Shown one piece after another: positions 1 through 11,465 of a DNA stretch of 64,000 nucleotides. The position numbers and the translations under genes were made by a program. Within the stretch, counting starts at the first letter, position 1, and each line of letters starts with the position of its first letter. The DNA comes from Pleodorina starrii (lineage: Eukaryota; Chlorophyta; Chlorophyceae; Chlamydomonadales; Volvocaceae): the NCBI GenBank assembly GCA_030267565.1, contig BRXU01000001.1, forward strand, positions 6,640,001-6,704,000, given 5' to 3'. Under the pieces are notes generated by a model. It was not told the origin of the DNA. It saw only the letters and a list, made by a program, of their open reading frames with translations, and made no database searches.

Positions 1-513
1 ACGCTCCCCACCACCATCACCTTCTCGTGCGCCACGCCCGCCACGGCCGCCGAAGATGCCTCGCCCGCCTCGAACACCGCCCACCCTCACCCCAACGCCA
101 CCGCCGTTACCACCGCCGCGCCGCTCACCCCCTCCCCTCTTGCCCCGCCCACCCTCGCCACGGCCACCGCCACCCCCACCGCCGCGCCGCTCACCCCCAC
201 CCCTGCGCCGGTCGCCCTCGTCACGCCCACCGCCACCCCCACCGCCGCGCCGCTTCCCCCCACCCAGGCCACGATCTTCGCCTCAATCTGCCCCTCCCCC
301 ACACCCGACCCAATCTCCCTCCCTGGTGCCGGCTCGTTTCAACCCACCGCCTCCCAAGGGTGGCGTCCATCCGCCTCCAGGGAACGGTCCACCCGTGAGA
401 CCGTTGATCGTTATCACACCCTGGAAACCGAGGCCCAAACCGCCGCCTGTCCAGACTTCTCCATCGCCTCCGCCACGTGTGCCAGCATCACAAAAGCTGT
501 GGTCGTCTACCGG
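1..513 (+). CDS. 3' end of a Thr/Ala/Pro-rich protein (partial)
   Basis: Frame 1 is open from the window edge to a TAG at 511-513 (170 codons). It codes a low-complexity Thr/Ala/Pro sequence with recurrent TATPTAAPLTP-like blocks and then a more ordinary tail with Cys and aromatic residues. Nearly every codon ends in C (ACC, GCC, CCC), which is the bias of the other genes here, so I prefer this frame. Frame 2 is also open (to about 532) and would read as a Pro/Arg/Ser-rich, wall-glycoprotein-like sequence, so the frame is not certain. The start lies outside the window. Composition suggests a secreted or wall-linked protein or a linker; no domain is recognised. Confidence 0.35.
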
Positions 514-1220
514 TAGTTCACGCAGGCCTTGAGGGCTCTCTGGCGCAAAGGGCGGGTGCCGTTGGCGACTTAAGGAGCCCTCAAAGCCGCTCCTTCACTT
601 CGGAAACTCCCCAATGCAAGCCTGGCGCTCAACCCGCCGGTGCTCGGCGGGGCCGGTATGAGGTCTCAAGAACCAGGGCCCCCAGCAGCACCACCACTTC
701 ATGTCAGCACGCATGAGGTTGCTGCTGTTGAGGTTGTTGCTGTTGGTGTCGTTGATGCAGTGGTGGACATGAGGTGGGGCTGTTCCAGGCAGCTGGGTGG
801 GTCATGACGGCGCCCCGGAGCGACACAGGTTTCGGAGCTTCCGCCAGCGAGGAACCGTTAGAGCCGCTGCAGGATGTGTCCTGTGTGTGTTGACACAAGG
901 CGTAGTGATCTCGTGAAGTCCGCAGGCTGTACGTGGTGTCAAACCACAGCTTCTCGTTGTTGGCTTGATTGCAGGAGGTTTTGTGCAGGGCAAAAAGTTG
1001 TGTGGAGGCCAGCGTTATGGCTCGGCTCGCAGCAGCAGGATTTGCAGGGGGCACTGCAGGGCTTTCTGCAGATGGTGACTTGGCGGGGCATCGTTGTTGG
1101 GCGACCGACGTGCACTCCTTCCAGTGGACCTAAGGTGACGGCTGGTGACTGTGCGACGTGCCTCCCCACACCCCGGGCCGTTCTTATTACCCCACACCCT
1201 CTCACATGTCGACGGACTCC

Positions 1221-1301
1221 GCTGTGTGCGTGTGCGTGCGTGTGTGTGTATTTTGTGATGCATGTTGTGTGTTTGTGTATGTGTATGCACGTGTGTGTGT
1301 T
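1221..1301. repeat. GT/GC dinucleotide microsatellite
   Basis: An imperfect (TG)n tract with interspersed CG and TA steps, about 80 bp. Alternating purine-pyrimidine sequence of this kind is common in volvocine intergenic DNA and introns. Confidence 0.85.
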
Positions 1302-1755
1302 TCAGTGTTAGACAGGAGGCAGTCGCCACCGCTATTTTCCAGTGCGCGGGTTCGCTTGGCGGTTCTTTGCACTGCCAACCCCCGTGTTAATAAGGGCGGA
1401 CGTGCTAGGTGACCAGGGAGAACCAATCGGTCGGAGCTGTGCCTCTCCGTGTTTGTTTGTGTATCAACCCACCCAAGTATCGACACATGCTGTGGTGCAC
1501 TTCCGGTCGTGCAGTTGGCGCTGGTTTTTCCTGTACGGCAGTACGGCACGCCCAGAGTACGGCGCCGCGCCTGTCGCCCGCCAGCGCATGCGTGTTGGAG
1601 AATGCAGCTTTGCCCTTTGCGGCACTGAACCGGCGTGTTATTGTTGCGACATGGTATGGGGTTGCTGTGGGTGTGCGGCGGGGAATCCTGGGGGGGATGT
1701 GCCCCGCACATTCACGTCACCATCAAGCCTGTGTCGAGGGGGACGGTGGCGAACC

Positions 1756-1789
1756 GCACGCGCGCACGCGCGCTCAATGCGCGCGCGCC
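1756..1789. repeat. Alternating CG-rich tract
   Basis: About 34 bp of nearly pure alternating pyrimidine-purine with CGCGCACGCGCG and GCGCGCGCG cores. Such sequence can adopt Z-DNA and form hairpins. No gene is attached to it. Confidence 0.7.
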
Positions 1790-4436
1790 TCCTCAGGCCC
1801 TGCCCGAGGACGTACGACAGGCCGCCAACTACGCATAATTCGATATGCCCGGCCAGCGCGGGGGGACAATCCGCTGGGGGAGCGCCCCCCCAAGCCGCCC
1901 AGCGCTTGGTGGGCCACCGGGGGGCGCCTCCAGTCGGAAGAAGAAATCAGTTATTGTTCGTCGTCGTGTCGTGTGGTTCACAGCTGTGGGGAGAGGAAGA
2001 AAATTTGAGGCATTTTTAGTCGGTTGGCCGAAGGGGACGAATTTCAGTTAGTTGGCTGAAGACGGGTAGTTCACCGGCGGAGGACGAAATCAGTTCCATC
2101 ATCTTCGGGTGATTTGGTTTGCAAATTTCGAACCTGATTGCCCATCTGTACGCTCTGGTGTCAGCAGATCAAACACTTCATCGGGCTTCGCACGGCATCC
2201 GGTTATATTCTGGGCCCAATGACATTCTGGGCACCGTCCGGATGCCGCTGTGCATGGCATCAGAATGCCACTACGATGTCTCAGATAGGACAGGAAGAGA
2301 GTCACAGGTTGTGTAGGATGGGCGTGGACGACTTTGCGCCCTGTAGTACAGTACGGCAGTTTGCAAGTTTTTGATGGTGAGGCTGCATTTGCTGGGTTTT
2401 GGGAGCCGTATCTGCTAACGACCTGGAAATCGGTGGTCGACCGCAGTGATTTGTAAGGCGCAACGGCCATGGGTGCCACGAGATGGAAATGAGACATCGC
2501 AAGACACATCTCGCGACCTATTAAACAAACGGCCTACGTTGCAGAAGCTGCAGCCAGCGGTCCGCCCTCCCCCCCAAAAGGAGTGTGGGGGGCCCAGGAG
2601 TGCCGCCGTACTGTATACGGGCTTGCCATGGACTGCCTGTCAGCCAGCGGGTCAGGCGCACAAGGGCAAAGCAATTCTGCTCGGCAGCAGCCGACGATTA
2701 CCGGTACCGGTACCACCACGGTCAGAACTAACTTCCCATAACAAAAGACGCTCAAGTGAGCAACACCTCTACTGCACACGAAATCCAGAAGCAATCAAAC
2801 CGGCCCAGTCGCGCCCGTCATGCACTAAAGCTGCGCAGGAAGCGCTTCCAAGGTGCGGTTTGACCTCCCCAGAAAGCAGAAAACCCATCGTCGCACTTAC
2901 GCCTTGACTCGCCTCACGTCCCAGGAACGATTCCCTTCTAGTGCACCCAAAACGGCCGCATTGACAATCCCGGGGGTTGCATTTGGGACCTCCCCCGGGG
3001 TCCCTAACTCGCGTCCCCAGCGCAGCGCACCCACAAACACGAGGGACTGCACCCCATCCTCCTCCCTCGACCGACCCCCCATCCTCCGCCCTCTCAAGAG
3101 ATACGGTACCGCTGGGCGGACCCCGGAAGCGCGCGAGACCGTGCCTGCCAGCGCCCACAATCACACGGCGAAAGCGCATGGTGAGCCAGCCAGCGACCCA
3201 CGGCCGGATGATCAGGCAGAGAATGCGTTGGTAACACCAGCCCGCCGGGTCTCTGTTTGTATTGTACATGGGGAATTGCCCAAGCTGCTCCCGCACTTTT
3301 AACACACCCGCACTATAAACACACTGTAACACACCACGCCAAAGGGCGCTCGCTCGCCTCTCCAGCCGAGCCCCACCAATATGGCACCAGTATGACACCG
3401 CACCACACGATAACATGGACGAGGTAACCTCAACAGAAGCCAAACAGAGATCATCAGGGGCAAACGGGCAGGCCCAGACAGCCATTGTCCGCAGCGCGGC
3501 TCGCGGACCGGCCACTCAGAAGACGCAGGAGGCAGCCCTGCGCAGGGTGACAGGTTGGGGAGCCCCAACCTTTTCGCCATGCGCAGCATTGCCCTATTTA
3601 GCGCCCAGATGCCGTACGGTTCGCGACGCATGTACCTATACGCGCGCATGCATGACGCGGCGCCTCGCCCACCACAGGGCCCAAACTCTCTCCCACGCCC
3701 CGATTCCAGCGCGGGGACAAAATCGCACCACCAAAAACAAACAGAGATATACCCTTGTATCGGGAGCATAAACTCAGAAACTGCGATGCGACACGTAGTA
3801 TTACTAAAAAGGTAAGAATAGGCGTATATAGCAGGGTGCCGCAAAGTTCATAGTCCGCGCCAGTGTATCGCCGCCCGCTGTCACAGGGGGTCACTGCCGT
3901 AGTCACTGCCACCTACGGCAGGAAAACGCGCTCTCCTGCACGCCGCTTTATATCACGCGCCGCCCAGGCATCCCCGCACGTGGGGCGACTAATCGTGTTA
4001 TCTTCTCTCCCGCCCGCTGCTGTCTGCATATAGCTTGCACGCTCTCGGTGGAGAGCCTAGAGACAGCATGCCGCCATCCCGCAGCCCACAGTTTACGCGC
4101 CCGCGAACCAAAGCGCCTCAAAAGCGACCTCTTCAAGACTCCTGCAACCACGACGGGCGCGCAAAAGCGCCCGCGCAGCAAAGTCTGCGTACATCCGCAG
4201 GACGTATTACTGTCGATCGTTCACCGTGGACACCAGCGGACGGCAGCGCACGCAAGGGCTCGCATCTCTCCTCACCGAAAAGACGCCCCCGAAAAGCCCC
4301 TGAAGCCCTGTATGTATCTTACCACCACACGTGCATGGGCATGGTTCGTTGCCGAAGCAAGGCAAGGCAACGCAACGCTCATACCAGCTGGCAACTGCCT
4401 GCCCCACTGGCTGGTGCTCCTTGCGCCGAGATCACA

Positions 4437-7400
4437 TCAAGCGGCATCGGCGTCGGCCGCAGCAGCCTCCTCGGAGCCCTCCCGCTGCTCCGAAACACCA
4501 CCGCTGGGCTGCCCCTCCCTGGAACTGTCGTCCTCGCCGTCCGAGCCCTGCTCCGATCCGCGCTGCAGGCCCTCCTCCTCGCCAGCCACCGTCGCTGCCG
4601 CCACTGCGCCGCCCTCTCCTCCAATGCCCGCTACCGCGGCCGCTGCGGCGGCTGCGGCCTTGGCGCGCTCCTTCTCTTTCTCCTTCTCCTTGGACGCCTT
4701 CCGGCGGCTCTGCAGCGCCGCGGTGACCGTGGCCTCCTCCTCCGGCGTCAGCGGCGCCAGCAGCTCCGGCAGGGGGTCCGGGTTGGATGCAAAGATGCGC
4801 GCCGCGCGCTCGAACTCGCGACGGAGGACCTGCGGGGGGCGATCGGGTGTGTGTGACAAGGCACGACGCTTCGCGACGCGGCGATGAGATCAAGATGTCC
4901 AGTCAATCGAAGCGCCACGCGCCACATCTCCTCGCAGCTCTGAGGCCGCCCATCTCTTGTTCTCTTCTTACCTGCACAGCCGCCTTGTCGATGGTCCGAC
5001 CCAGGTCGTGGCTGAGCTCAAAGGGATCCTCGATGCACATCAGGTGCCGCTCGTTGCCCTGTGGAATGAAGCACCAAAGAACGTTTGGTTCGTTTTGTTT
5101 CGAGTACAGGGTACCATCGCCCTAGCGGTTTGCATGCGCCAGACGCGGCAAGCGCCACTAATTCCTGTCTGACCGCCCTGGCCCTCGCCGCTCTGCCTGC
5201 CCCTGTCTGTCCGCACCTCACCTCCTCCCTGCCCCTTGGTTCACCCAAACGGCGTTTCTTCCTGACCCGGCCTGCACCCCGCAATTACCCGGTTACAGCA
5301 GGCTACAGACTCATTCCCACGGTTTCCCCCCGCGCCGCACCTGCCGCTTGGTCCACTCCTTCGAAGACTTCGTGACCGTGCTGCCCGTGCGCACGCACAC
5401 CACCGAGCCGTTGTAGTCGTGGCGCCAAGCCCAGTGGTCGAAGAACGCGACGACCTGGCGGCAGGGAGGACCAGCGGGCGGCCGGGAAGGCGGCGCGGTG
5501 GAAAGTGAAATGCCATTCACGGACATGACCGAATGCGGTCCAAGGAATGGCTGCCTTCCAGTATCTAGTATCTCGCATACTTCAGCCCCGAGAGTGCAGA
5601 CAGTACAGAGAGTACTGCACCAAATCTGCAACCCAGTTCAGGCACACGTTCTCCCCACGTTCCAGCCCCAGAGCCCCAGAGCGCCGTACCAGCTCAGCCA
5701 GGGTCTCCTTGTTCTCCGCCCCAAAGTTCTTGACCTCCTCGACCTGGTCGTTGTACGAGCAGCGCCAGGGCCCGACCGTCGTGTCGTATGTGTGCGGCTC
5801 GCGCTGCTGCAGCACCGGCAAGATGGCCGGCTTGCGCTGCTGCAGCACCCAAATGCACAGCAGCACGTACGCATACGAGGACAGCGAGCCCCTGCAGCCA
5901 GACAGCCAGACAGCCAGCCAGCACGCGAGTGGAAAAGATCAAACGGGCAGTAGGACTGTAGCAGACGTTCAGGCGCGTATCACTGTAGCCGTGACAGCGG
6001 CCCGCCAATGCAAGAGTGCCCTAACAGTACATGCGCAGCGACGGCAGCTTCTGCCAGGAACATCGAGGCGCCAGTTTACATAGGCGCCGAAGGCCGGGGC
6101 CAAACAGTCAACAAGGGGAACGCGCATGCAGAGCTGCAGCACGGGCGTGCATGCAGCGGGACGGGCCCGGCGCGTCACGGCGCGGTGCCGCACCTCGCTC
6201 ACCTGTACGCGTCGTTGACGCTGCGCGTGCGCGCCCAGTGCTTGACCAGCAGCGCCAGCTGGCGCAGTCGCGGGTCGACCTCGCAGTACTGGCCCAGCAT
6301 GCGCGTGTTGGAGATGGCCAGCAGGTTGTTCATGGTCACGTCCACGCGGGTCTGCAGAAGCGATGGCACGAGGCGGGGAGGGGCAAGGCGCAGAGGGTAG
6401 AGCAAGGGACGGAAAGACGACATGGGAGCGCGTCATGGACTTGCGGGACGACACGCACCGGCAGCAGCGGCGTTGCGGGGATCGCGCGGCAAGAGGCGAT
6501 CGGCACGTGCGGAAGTCGGGGTGACTTCTGGGAACGGCTGTCGAGGGGCCGTTGGAACGTGGCGCACGCAGGCGCAAGAGAAGTGGCGGATGTGAGCACG
6601 CGACAGTAAGGCAGAAACAAATGGGGGCGAATCGCGTCAAGCCGTCGCGATGCAGCGCCGACCAGCAGGCGACGGCACCAGTGTGCAAAGGTTGTGTCGT
6701 TGCAGGAGGGGGCTAGTGGGGCAAGCCCGCCCCGTCCAGTGGCTCCAGTGGAAGAAGGCCGAGTCGCTTTGGAGACAACGCCCGCGGCCGCATCCCACAC
6801 GGGTCGCCTCGTGTCCATGCACACCCTGCCGCTCCCCACCCACACCCTGCCGCTCCCCACCTGCGTGCTCTCCACCGTCATCTTCACCACCGGCGTCCGC
6901 GCCTTTGGCAGCGCGATGACAGACGCCATCCCCGTCGGCAGCCGCGCCTCGGCAGCCTCAGCCGGCGCGTCCGCCTCCGCACCCTCTGCATCCGGCTCCG
7001 CCTCCAAATCATCCGCGTCTGCCTCCGCGTCCGACTCCGCCGCCTCCGGCTCCGGCCCCACCGCAGAAGCCGCCGCAAACGCGGCGGCGCCGTCGGCCGG
7101 CCCCGAAGCCTGGGCCACAATCACCGCCTCAGCCCCGGCGCACTCGCCGGCCTCGGCGTCCGCCTTGGGCTCCGAAGCCGACACCGGAGACGCGGTCGCC
7201 GGCGGGACGCCCGAGGCCAGCTCCCCGAGCGCCGAAACCATGGCAGACTTGGCGGCGTGGTCGTCCCACGGCATGCCCGGCACCTCGAGCGTGATGTCGA
7301 TCTCGTTGCTGCCGGCGATGCTGAGGCCGTTGGCCGCCGAGCCTGCGGCGACGGAGCGACCCCCGCCCACGTGATGCGAGACCAGTCCCCAGCTTTTCGA

Positions 7401-10400
7401 TCAGGAGTGCCATTTCGCTTCCACGGGCCCCACACGTAGCCCAGCGCGACCGAGGTCACCAGCAAAGCGCCAGTTCGACCTGGGGCCGGACTCCCCGCCA
7501 CCGCCTCCGGGCTCTGCCAAAACCCGCCCTTGCTCCATTCCTTTTTGGCCCGAGAGAAGGTCACTCACCGAATAAATGCACCTTGACCGCCGGCCAGCGG
7601 CTGCCCACGAGTTTGCTCACGGCCGTCAGCGCGGCCTGGTGCGCCGCCAGCTCATCCTGGCCTGGCGTGAGTTGCCGTACAAGGTTCTGGAGCTGCTCCT
7701 CCAATGATGGCATCTCCGCGACGCACTGCGCGACGACGGCGGGCGCTCGGGAGTTGCCAGGCCTGCGTGGTCCGCAAAGAGATCATACCACACCTTACAC
7801 GCGCCGAAGAGACACACATCAGGCTGGAAGGCGTACACGAAATCTTTGCCTCCTTTTTCATACTGCGCGCAACCGCCTGTCTGGTGGCCGAGCGCACCCA
7901 CAGTGCAGGCTCTTCGAGAACATCAACCCGAAGGGCTATTACACCTGTTCGTGGCGCATTCCCTGTGTGTAGCGTGGTTTCTCCTAGTTGCAGCAGGTAG
8001 TTGCGGTTTCGGTACTTGACAGGTAATCGGGTCCCAGTGCCAGAGGCGCAAATTCGCAAGGAAGTGCAGCTCAAAGCACCTCTGTGCTATATGGCCCGCA
8101 TTGCCCCACGTCCCATGCCCTGACCGGTCCTCAAGATATCGAAGCATCCCTCTCAACGTATCACGTATAAAGCGCGCAGCTCCGGATATATACTCACTTG
8201 CGCTCGCGCTGCTCCGCCGACTTGCTCTTGCCCTCAGCCTTCTCACGCCCGCCCGGGCGGCCCCGGCCCGCCACGGGACTGTCCCGCGCCGAGCCGCCCG
8301 TGCCCGAAGCCCCGCCGCTGCCTCCCTCACCCCCGCCGCCCCCCGCGTTCCGTGCCGCCTTTCCCAGCTGCTGCGAACCCGCGCCACCAGTGCCTGCGCC
8401 CTTGCTGCCTGCGGCGCGGCCAGAGCCGTAAGGCCCCCCGTGTGCTTGCATCCCCGCGAGGCCCGCGTGGCCATAAGGCTGCTGCCCCTGGCCGTACCCG
8501 CCGCCCATGCCGTGGCTGCCGTGGTAGTGAGGTCCATGGGAGAGCGAGAAGCCGTGGACGGTCATGTGGGCGTGGGGTTGCATGCCCATGGGCGGACCGC
8601 CCATTTGGCTATGCGCTGGGAAGGCGTGATGCATGTGGTGGCCCATGCCCATACCCATAGCCATGGAGGGACCGTGCTGTATGACCATAGGGCCCATGTG
8701 CACCGGTTGGTGGCCCAGGGCCTCCATGCCGCGAGGGGAGTTCATCACCGGTGGCAGGACCTGCGCGGGACGGCGCATGGCCGGCAAGCAGTGCAGGGGT
8801 CAGTTGCAAAGCCGGAACAGGAATAGCTACTTTCGAGCAGGTGTCAACGGGCTGCAATGTTTTTGGAACTTCGACCTTGCGTCGACGCAGGGCCGGCGGA
8901 TGACAAGTGCAGATGCGCGTGCACTGCTGAGGTTTTGAAAACGGAACGGAGCCGGCAAATACAACCATGCAGCCTGGCGACAACGCTGAACGTGGACGAC
9001 TCAGCATGGACGACTTTGGCGCAAGCGACACCACTTTCGTCCCGCCGCAAAGCGTCCGCGAACGTGATGGCAAAATCTTACCGACGGCATAACGATACCC
9101 GGCGCCATCATGCCGTACACAGCGTACGGCCCAGGGTGCATGTGCGCCATGCCGTACGGACCCGAGCCCGAGACGTCATGGACCATGGGCCCCTGCATCA
9201 TCTGCTGCTGCCCTGGCCCGTACTGGTGCGCTGCGAGCTTGCCTCCTTGTCCCGCGCTGGCCCCGCCGGCGCTGCGGCTGCCCCGCCAAAAGCTGCCGCC
9301 GTTGCCCTCGCGCGTGGCCGTGGGCATGCCGTTGCCCCCAGCGCTGACCCGGCTGCCAGCACCACCGCCTCCGGCATTTCCGCCGTTGCAGGTACCAGCA
9401 GGTTGCTGCGCCCCCATCATCACAGGCCCAGGGGCCATCGGTGTCATGTAGTATGCCGGCACCGTGTAGCCACCGGGTGGAGAGCCGGGCCGCTTAGACA
9501 GGCCCGCGATAGCAGCGGCAGCAGCAGCAGCGGCCTTGGGGGCGTGGGCGTGTTGCGACACGTGGTAGTTGCCGAGGCCAGGGTGCGGTATCCCGTTGCC
9601 GTACTGCAGTCCGGCGCTACCATAGCCAGCGTAGTTGCCAGCATTGCGCAATCCGTGGTACTGGCCAGCGGAAGACGAAGAGCCATCAACTGCCCGGCCA
9701 GATCCCGCGCCGCTGCTGCCGCTGCTTCCGGCGCCGCTGCCACTTCTTGAGATGTGCTGCGTCGGGGATGCCTCCACGCGCCTGCTAGCGCCTCCCGCTG
9801 AGGGCCTGCTGGTGTGGGCCGATCCCTGCCTGGCCGAGCTGCCGGCGTCGGCGCTGGCGCAAGGGATGGACTCTTTGCTGGAAGCGGTCTCGACCGGGGA
9901 CCCGCGAGAGCCATACGCGTCAATGCCCTTCGGCTGCTGCGAGGAGGCCGACGTCGGCGTGGGCAAGCTGTGGACGCCTCCAGGTAGAAGTGACGGAGAC
10001 GGCAGGACGAGGCTGTCGAGTGGCCGAATCACATGCCCACCTGAATTCGCTGGGGAGTCTGTTATTTGACCATTTCCAGAACCGTAACCTGACTCCTGGC
10101 CCGAGATTGTGAGTCGGTTGTTGACGAGGACTTTCAGGAGCGTGGTTGCGGGAGTCGATGGCTGTGGTGTAGCCAGTAATCCGTTTGGTAAAAGATCACT
10201 TGGTGCGTGGACGATGCTGGGCGCGTTTCCGCTCGCCCGAGAAGGCAGGCATGACGGACCATCGGGGAGGGATTGCGGGCTGATAATCCAGGCTGATGGG
10301 TACGTTGAAAACGGCGTAGGATTGGCCACAGGATGCTGGAACGCACTAAATGTAACTGAGAATTCAGTGGGAGCTGCTGCCTTGCAACCGGAAGCCGCTG

Positions 10401-10425
10401 CGGGGTCCTGCTCCGCCCGCCACAT
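4437..10425 (-). CDS. Cid1/URT1-type terminal nucleotidyltransferase
   Basis: Nine minus-strand exons join with fully consistent phases: 10425-9082, 8760-8198, 7762-7569, 7342-6861, 6351-6203, 5891-5690, 5454-5341, 5058-4972 and 4829-4437 (3528 nt, 1175 residues, TGA stop). Residues 1-635 are Gly/Ser/Met/His/Pro-rich and disordered-looking. The catalytic core begins near residue 650. It has the GS motif (GSAANGL, 701-707), the carboxylate pair EID (714-716) and the third carboxylate in VDVTMNN (D865). Then come [20 protein letters not shown] and a PAP-associated domain with VCVRTG, KEWTKR and [14 protein letters not shown]. The C-terminus is a Lys/Glu/Ala-rich charged tail. Family members add U or A to RNA 3' ends in the cytoplasm. 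Uridylyl versus adenylyl specificity cannot be read here. The initiator Met at 10425 is the first in a long open exon but is not proven. Confidence 0.88.
4972..5891 (-). other. PAP-associated domain of the nucleotidyltransferase
   Basis: Exons 5891-5690, 5454-5341 and 5058-4972 encode [20 protein letters not shown], then [25 protein letters not shown] and [17 protein letters not shown]. This is the ordered signature of the PAP/25A-associated domain that binds the nucleotide base in Cid1-like enzymes. All three introns are bounded by GT and AG and keep the frame. Confidence 0.88.
6203..7762 (-). other. Nucleotidyltransferase catalytic half with acidic insert
   Basis: Exons 7762-7569, 7342-6861 and 6351-6203 carry the helix preceding the core ([23 protein letters not shown]), the GS motif split by an intron, the EID pair and the VDVT strand. 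Between the second and third carboxylates lies an insert of roughly 100 residues rich in Ala, Glu, Asp and Ser (about 6900-7200). It lengthens the usual spacing to about 150 residues. Flanking blocks ([18 protein letters not shown]) are intact, so the insert probably loops out of the fold. Confidence 0.85.
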
Positions 10426-10964
10426 CCAATATACTTGGTTTCAGAGGGCGCACTGAAGGTCTGGGGATGCACACAGCCTTGATGGCTTCGGGAAACTCGC
10501 CTGCTGCACTCCCGTGATTGAACAGACGCCTGAGCAGCTGGAGAGATATAGAATATCCGCTAGCTGGAGCGAAACAAAATTCCGTCTTACGCGTCAAGAA
10601 TGTGACTGTTTACGTCAACAACTGAACGAGGGACGCAATTAGAATTGCCGTTGGCGTGCTCATGATGCATGCCAATTTATGATAACATTTAAGTACCGTT
10701 AGAGCCTTCGTTTACTTAAGTACAAATGTGTTTTGCAAGGTCATGAGAAGCAACTTTGCAATTTTTGACTGCGGTACGTGCCGTGCATGTTGGAAGCGCC
10801 AAGAAAGACTGTTGCAAAGATGGAGTGTTATTGCTTGTGTGTACGCCTCGAAGGTCTCAATTTTGCTGTGGATTTCTGATGAAGTATGATGGACTGCAAT
10901 TTGAACCCCGCCAAAACATGAAAAGGTTTTTCCAAAGGTTGTATTCCTGAGCTTCTCACGGGAG
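10426..10964. promoter_or_regulatory. Divergent intergenic region between TUTase and SHPRH-like genes
   Basis: About 540 bp separates the putative start codons of the two divergently transcribed genes, so it should hold both 5' UTRs and both promoters. It is visibly more AT-rich than the flanking exons (for example around 10610-10740). No TATA box or other defined element is convincing. Confidence 0.45.
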
Positions 10965-11465
10965 ATGTCGTCGCCAGTAGATACCCTTTTAGAAATTGTT
11001 GGAAAAGCTCTAACAAGGGATGAGGCCCTGGATTTAATCGAGGGCACAAATGGCGACCTACACGCTGCAGTTGCAGCGTACTTCTCCAGTCAGTCCAATG
11101 GTCAAGCTGGTCCATCGAGTCAAACCAACCCTGCGCTCAAAACGCTCCGCAGCGTTCTCGGGCCAGATCCCTCCAACCACCAACTCCGAGAGCTGCTTCG
11201 TTTGTAAGTCACGCTTTGACTCTTGCCCGTTGGCAGAAGGGTCGTGTCGAAGGGCAGCTGGTTGGCCGCTGGTTGCAGCAACTAATTCGCAACCCTCATC
11301 CACGCCGATACGTACGGCAACGCAGGTCTGGCGGGTCTGTCGAGATCGCAGTCGACATGTTCTTGACCGATCCAGACACTGGGCGGGCTGTCGCTGGCGC
11401 TGGCGGGGCAGGCGGCAGTGGCGCTGGACCTCGGGGACCGGCAGCTGGCGGTGCAGGGCTTCAAG
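10965..11465 (+). other. UBA-like N-terminal module
   Basis: Exons 1-2 (joined at 11203/11326) start with MSSPVDTLLEIVGKALTRDE. Two similar helical segments follow: LDLIEGTNGDLHAAVAAYF, then LRELLRLSGGSVEIAVDMFL. The pattern of a leucine-rich helix, G-(D/S)-h, then AA/EIAV-x-(A/M)-(Y/F)-F is that of UBA-type or RAD5 N-terminal helices that bind ubiquitin or other partners. The ATG at 10965 is the first in frame at the head of the conserved segment. Confidence 0.6.

Larger units (their letters stand above)
514..4436. other. Gene-poor stretch; no gene recognised
   Basis: Open frames up to about 250 codons occur on both strands (for example minus 2769-3515), but none shows a recognisable domain, consistent codon bias or splice-linked continuation. 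The stretch holds a GT-rich microsatellite (1221-1301), an alternating CG run (1756-1789), G-rich runs near 1857-1930 and a nested KpnI/AgeI-type palindrome near 2700. The right part probably includes the 3' UTR of the minus-strand nucleotidyltransferase ending at 4437. Confidence 0.5.

Noticed and set aside
2769..3515. 248-codon minus-strand open frame
   Set aside because: It has no recognisable domain, a mixed composition rich in Arg, Gly and Cys, and no splice-linked partner exons. It is probably chance in GC-rich DNA.
6694..7374. 226-codon Ala/Ser-rich plus-strand frame
   Set aside because: Antisense of the nucleotidyltransferase exon 7342-6861, which carries the catalytic motifs.
8101..9750. 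Plus-strand frames of 241 and 297 codons
   Set aside because: They lie opposite the Gly/Ser/Met-rich N-terminal exons of the nucleotidyltransferase, whose phases are consistent.
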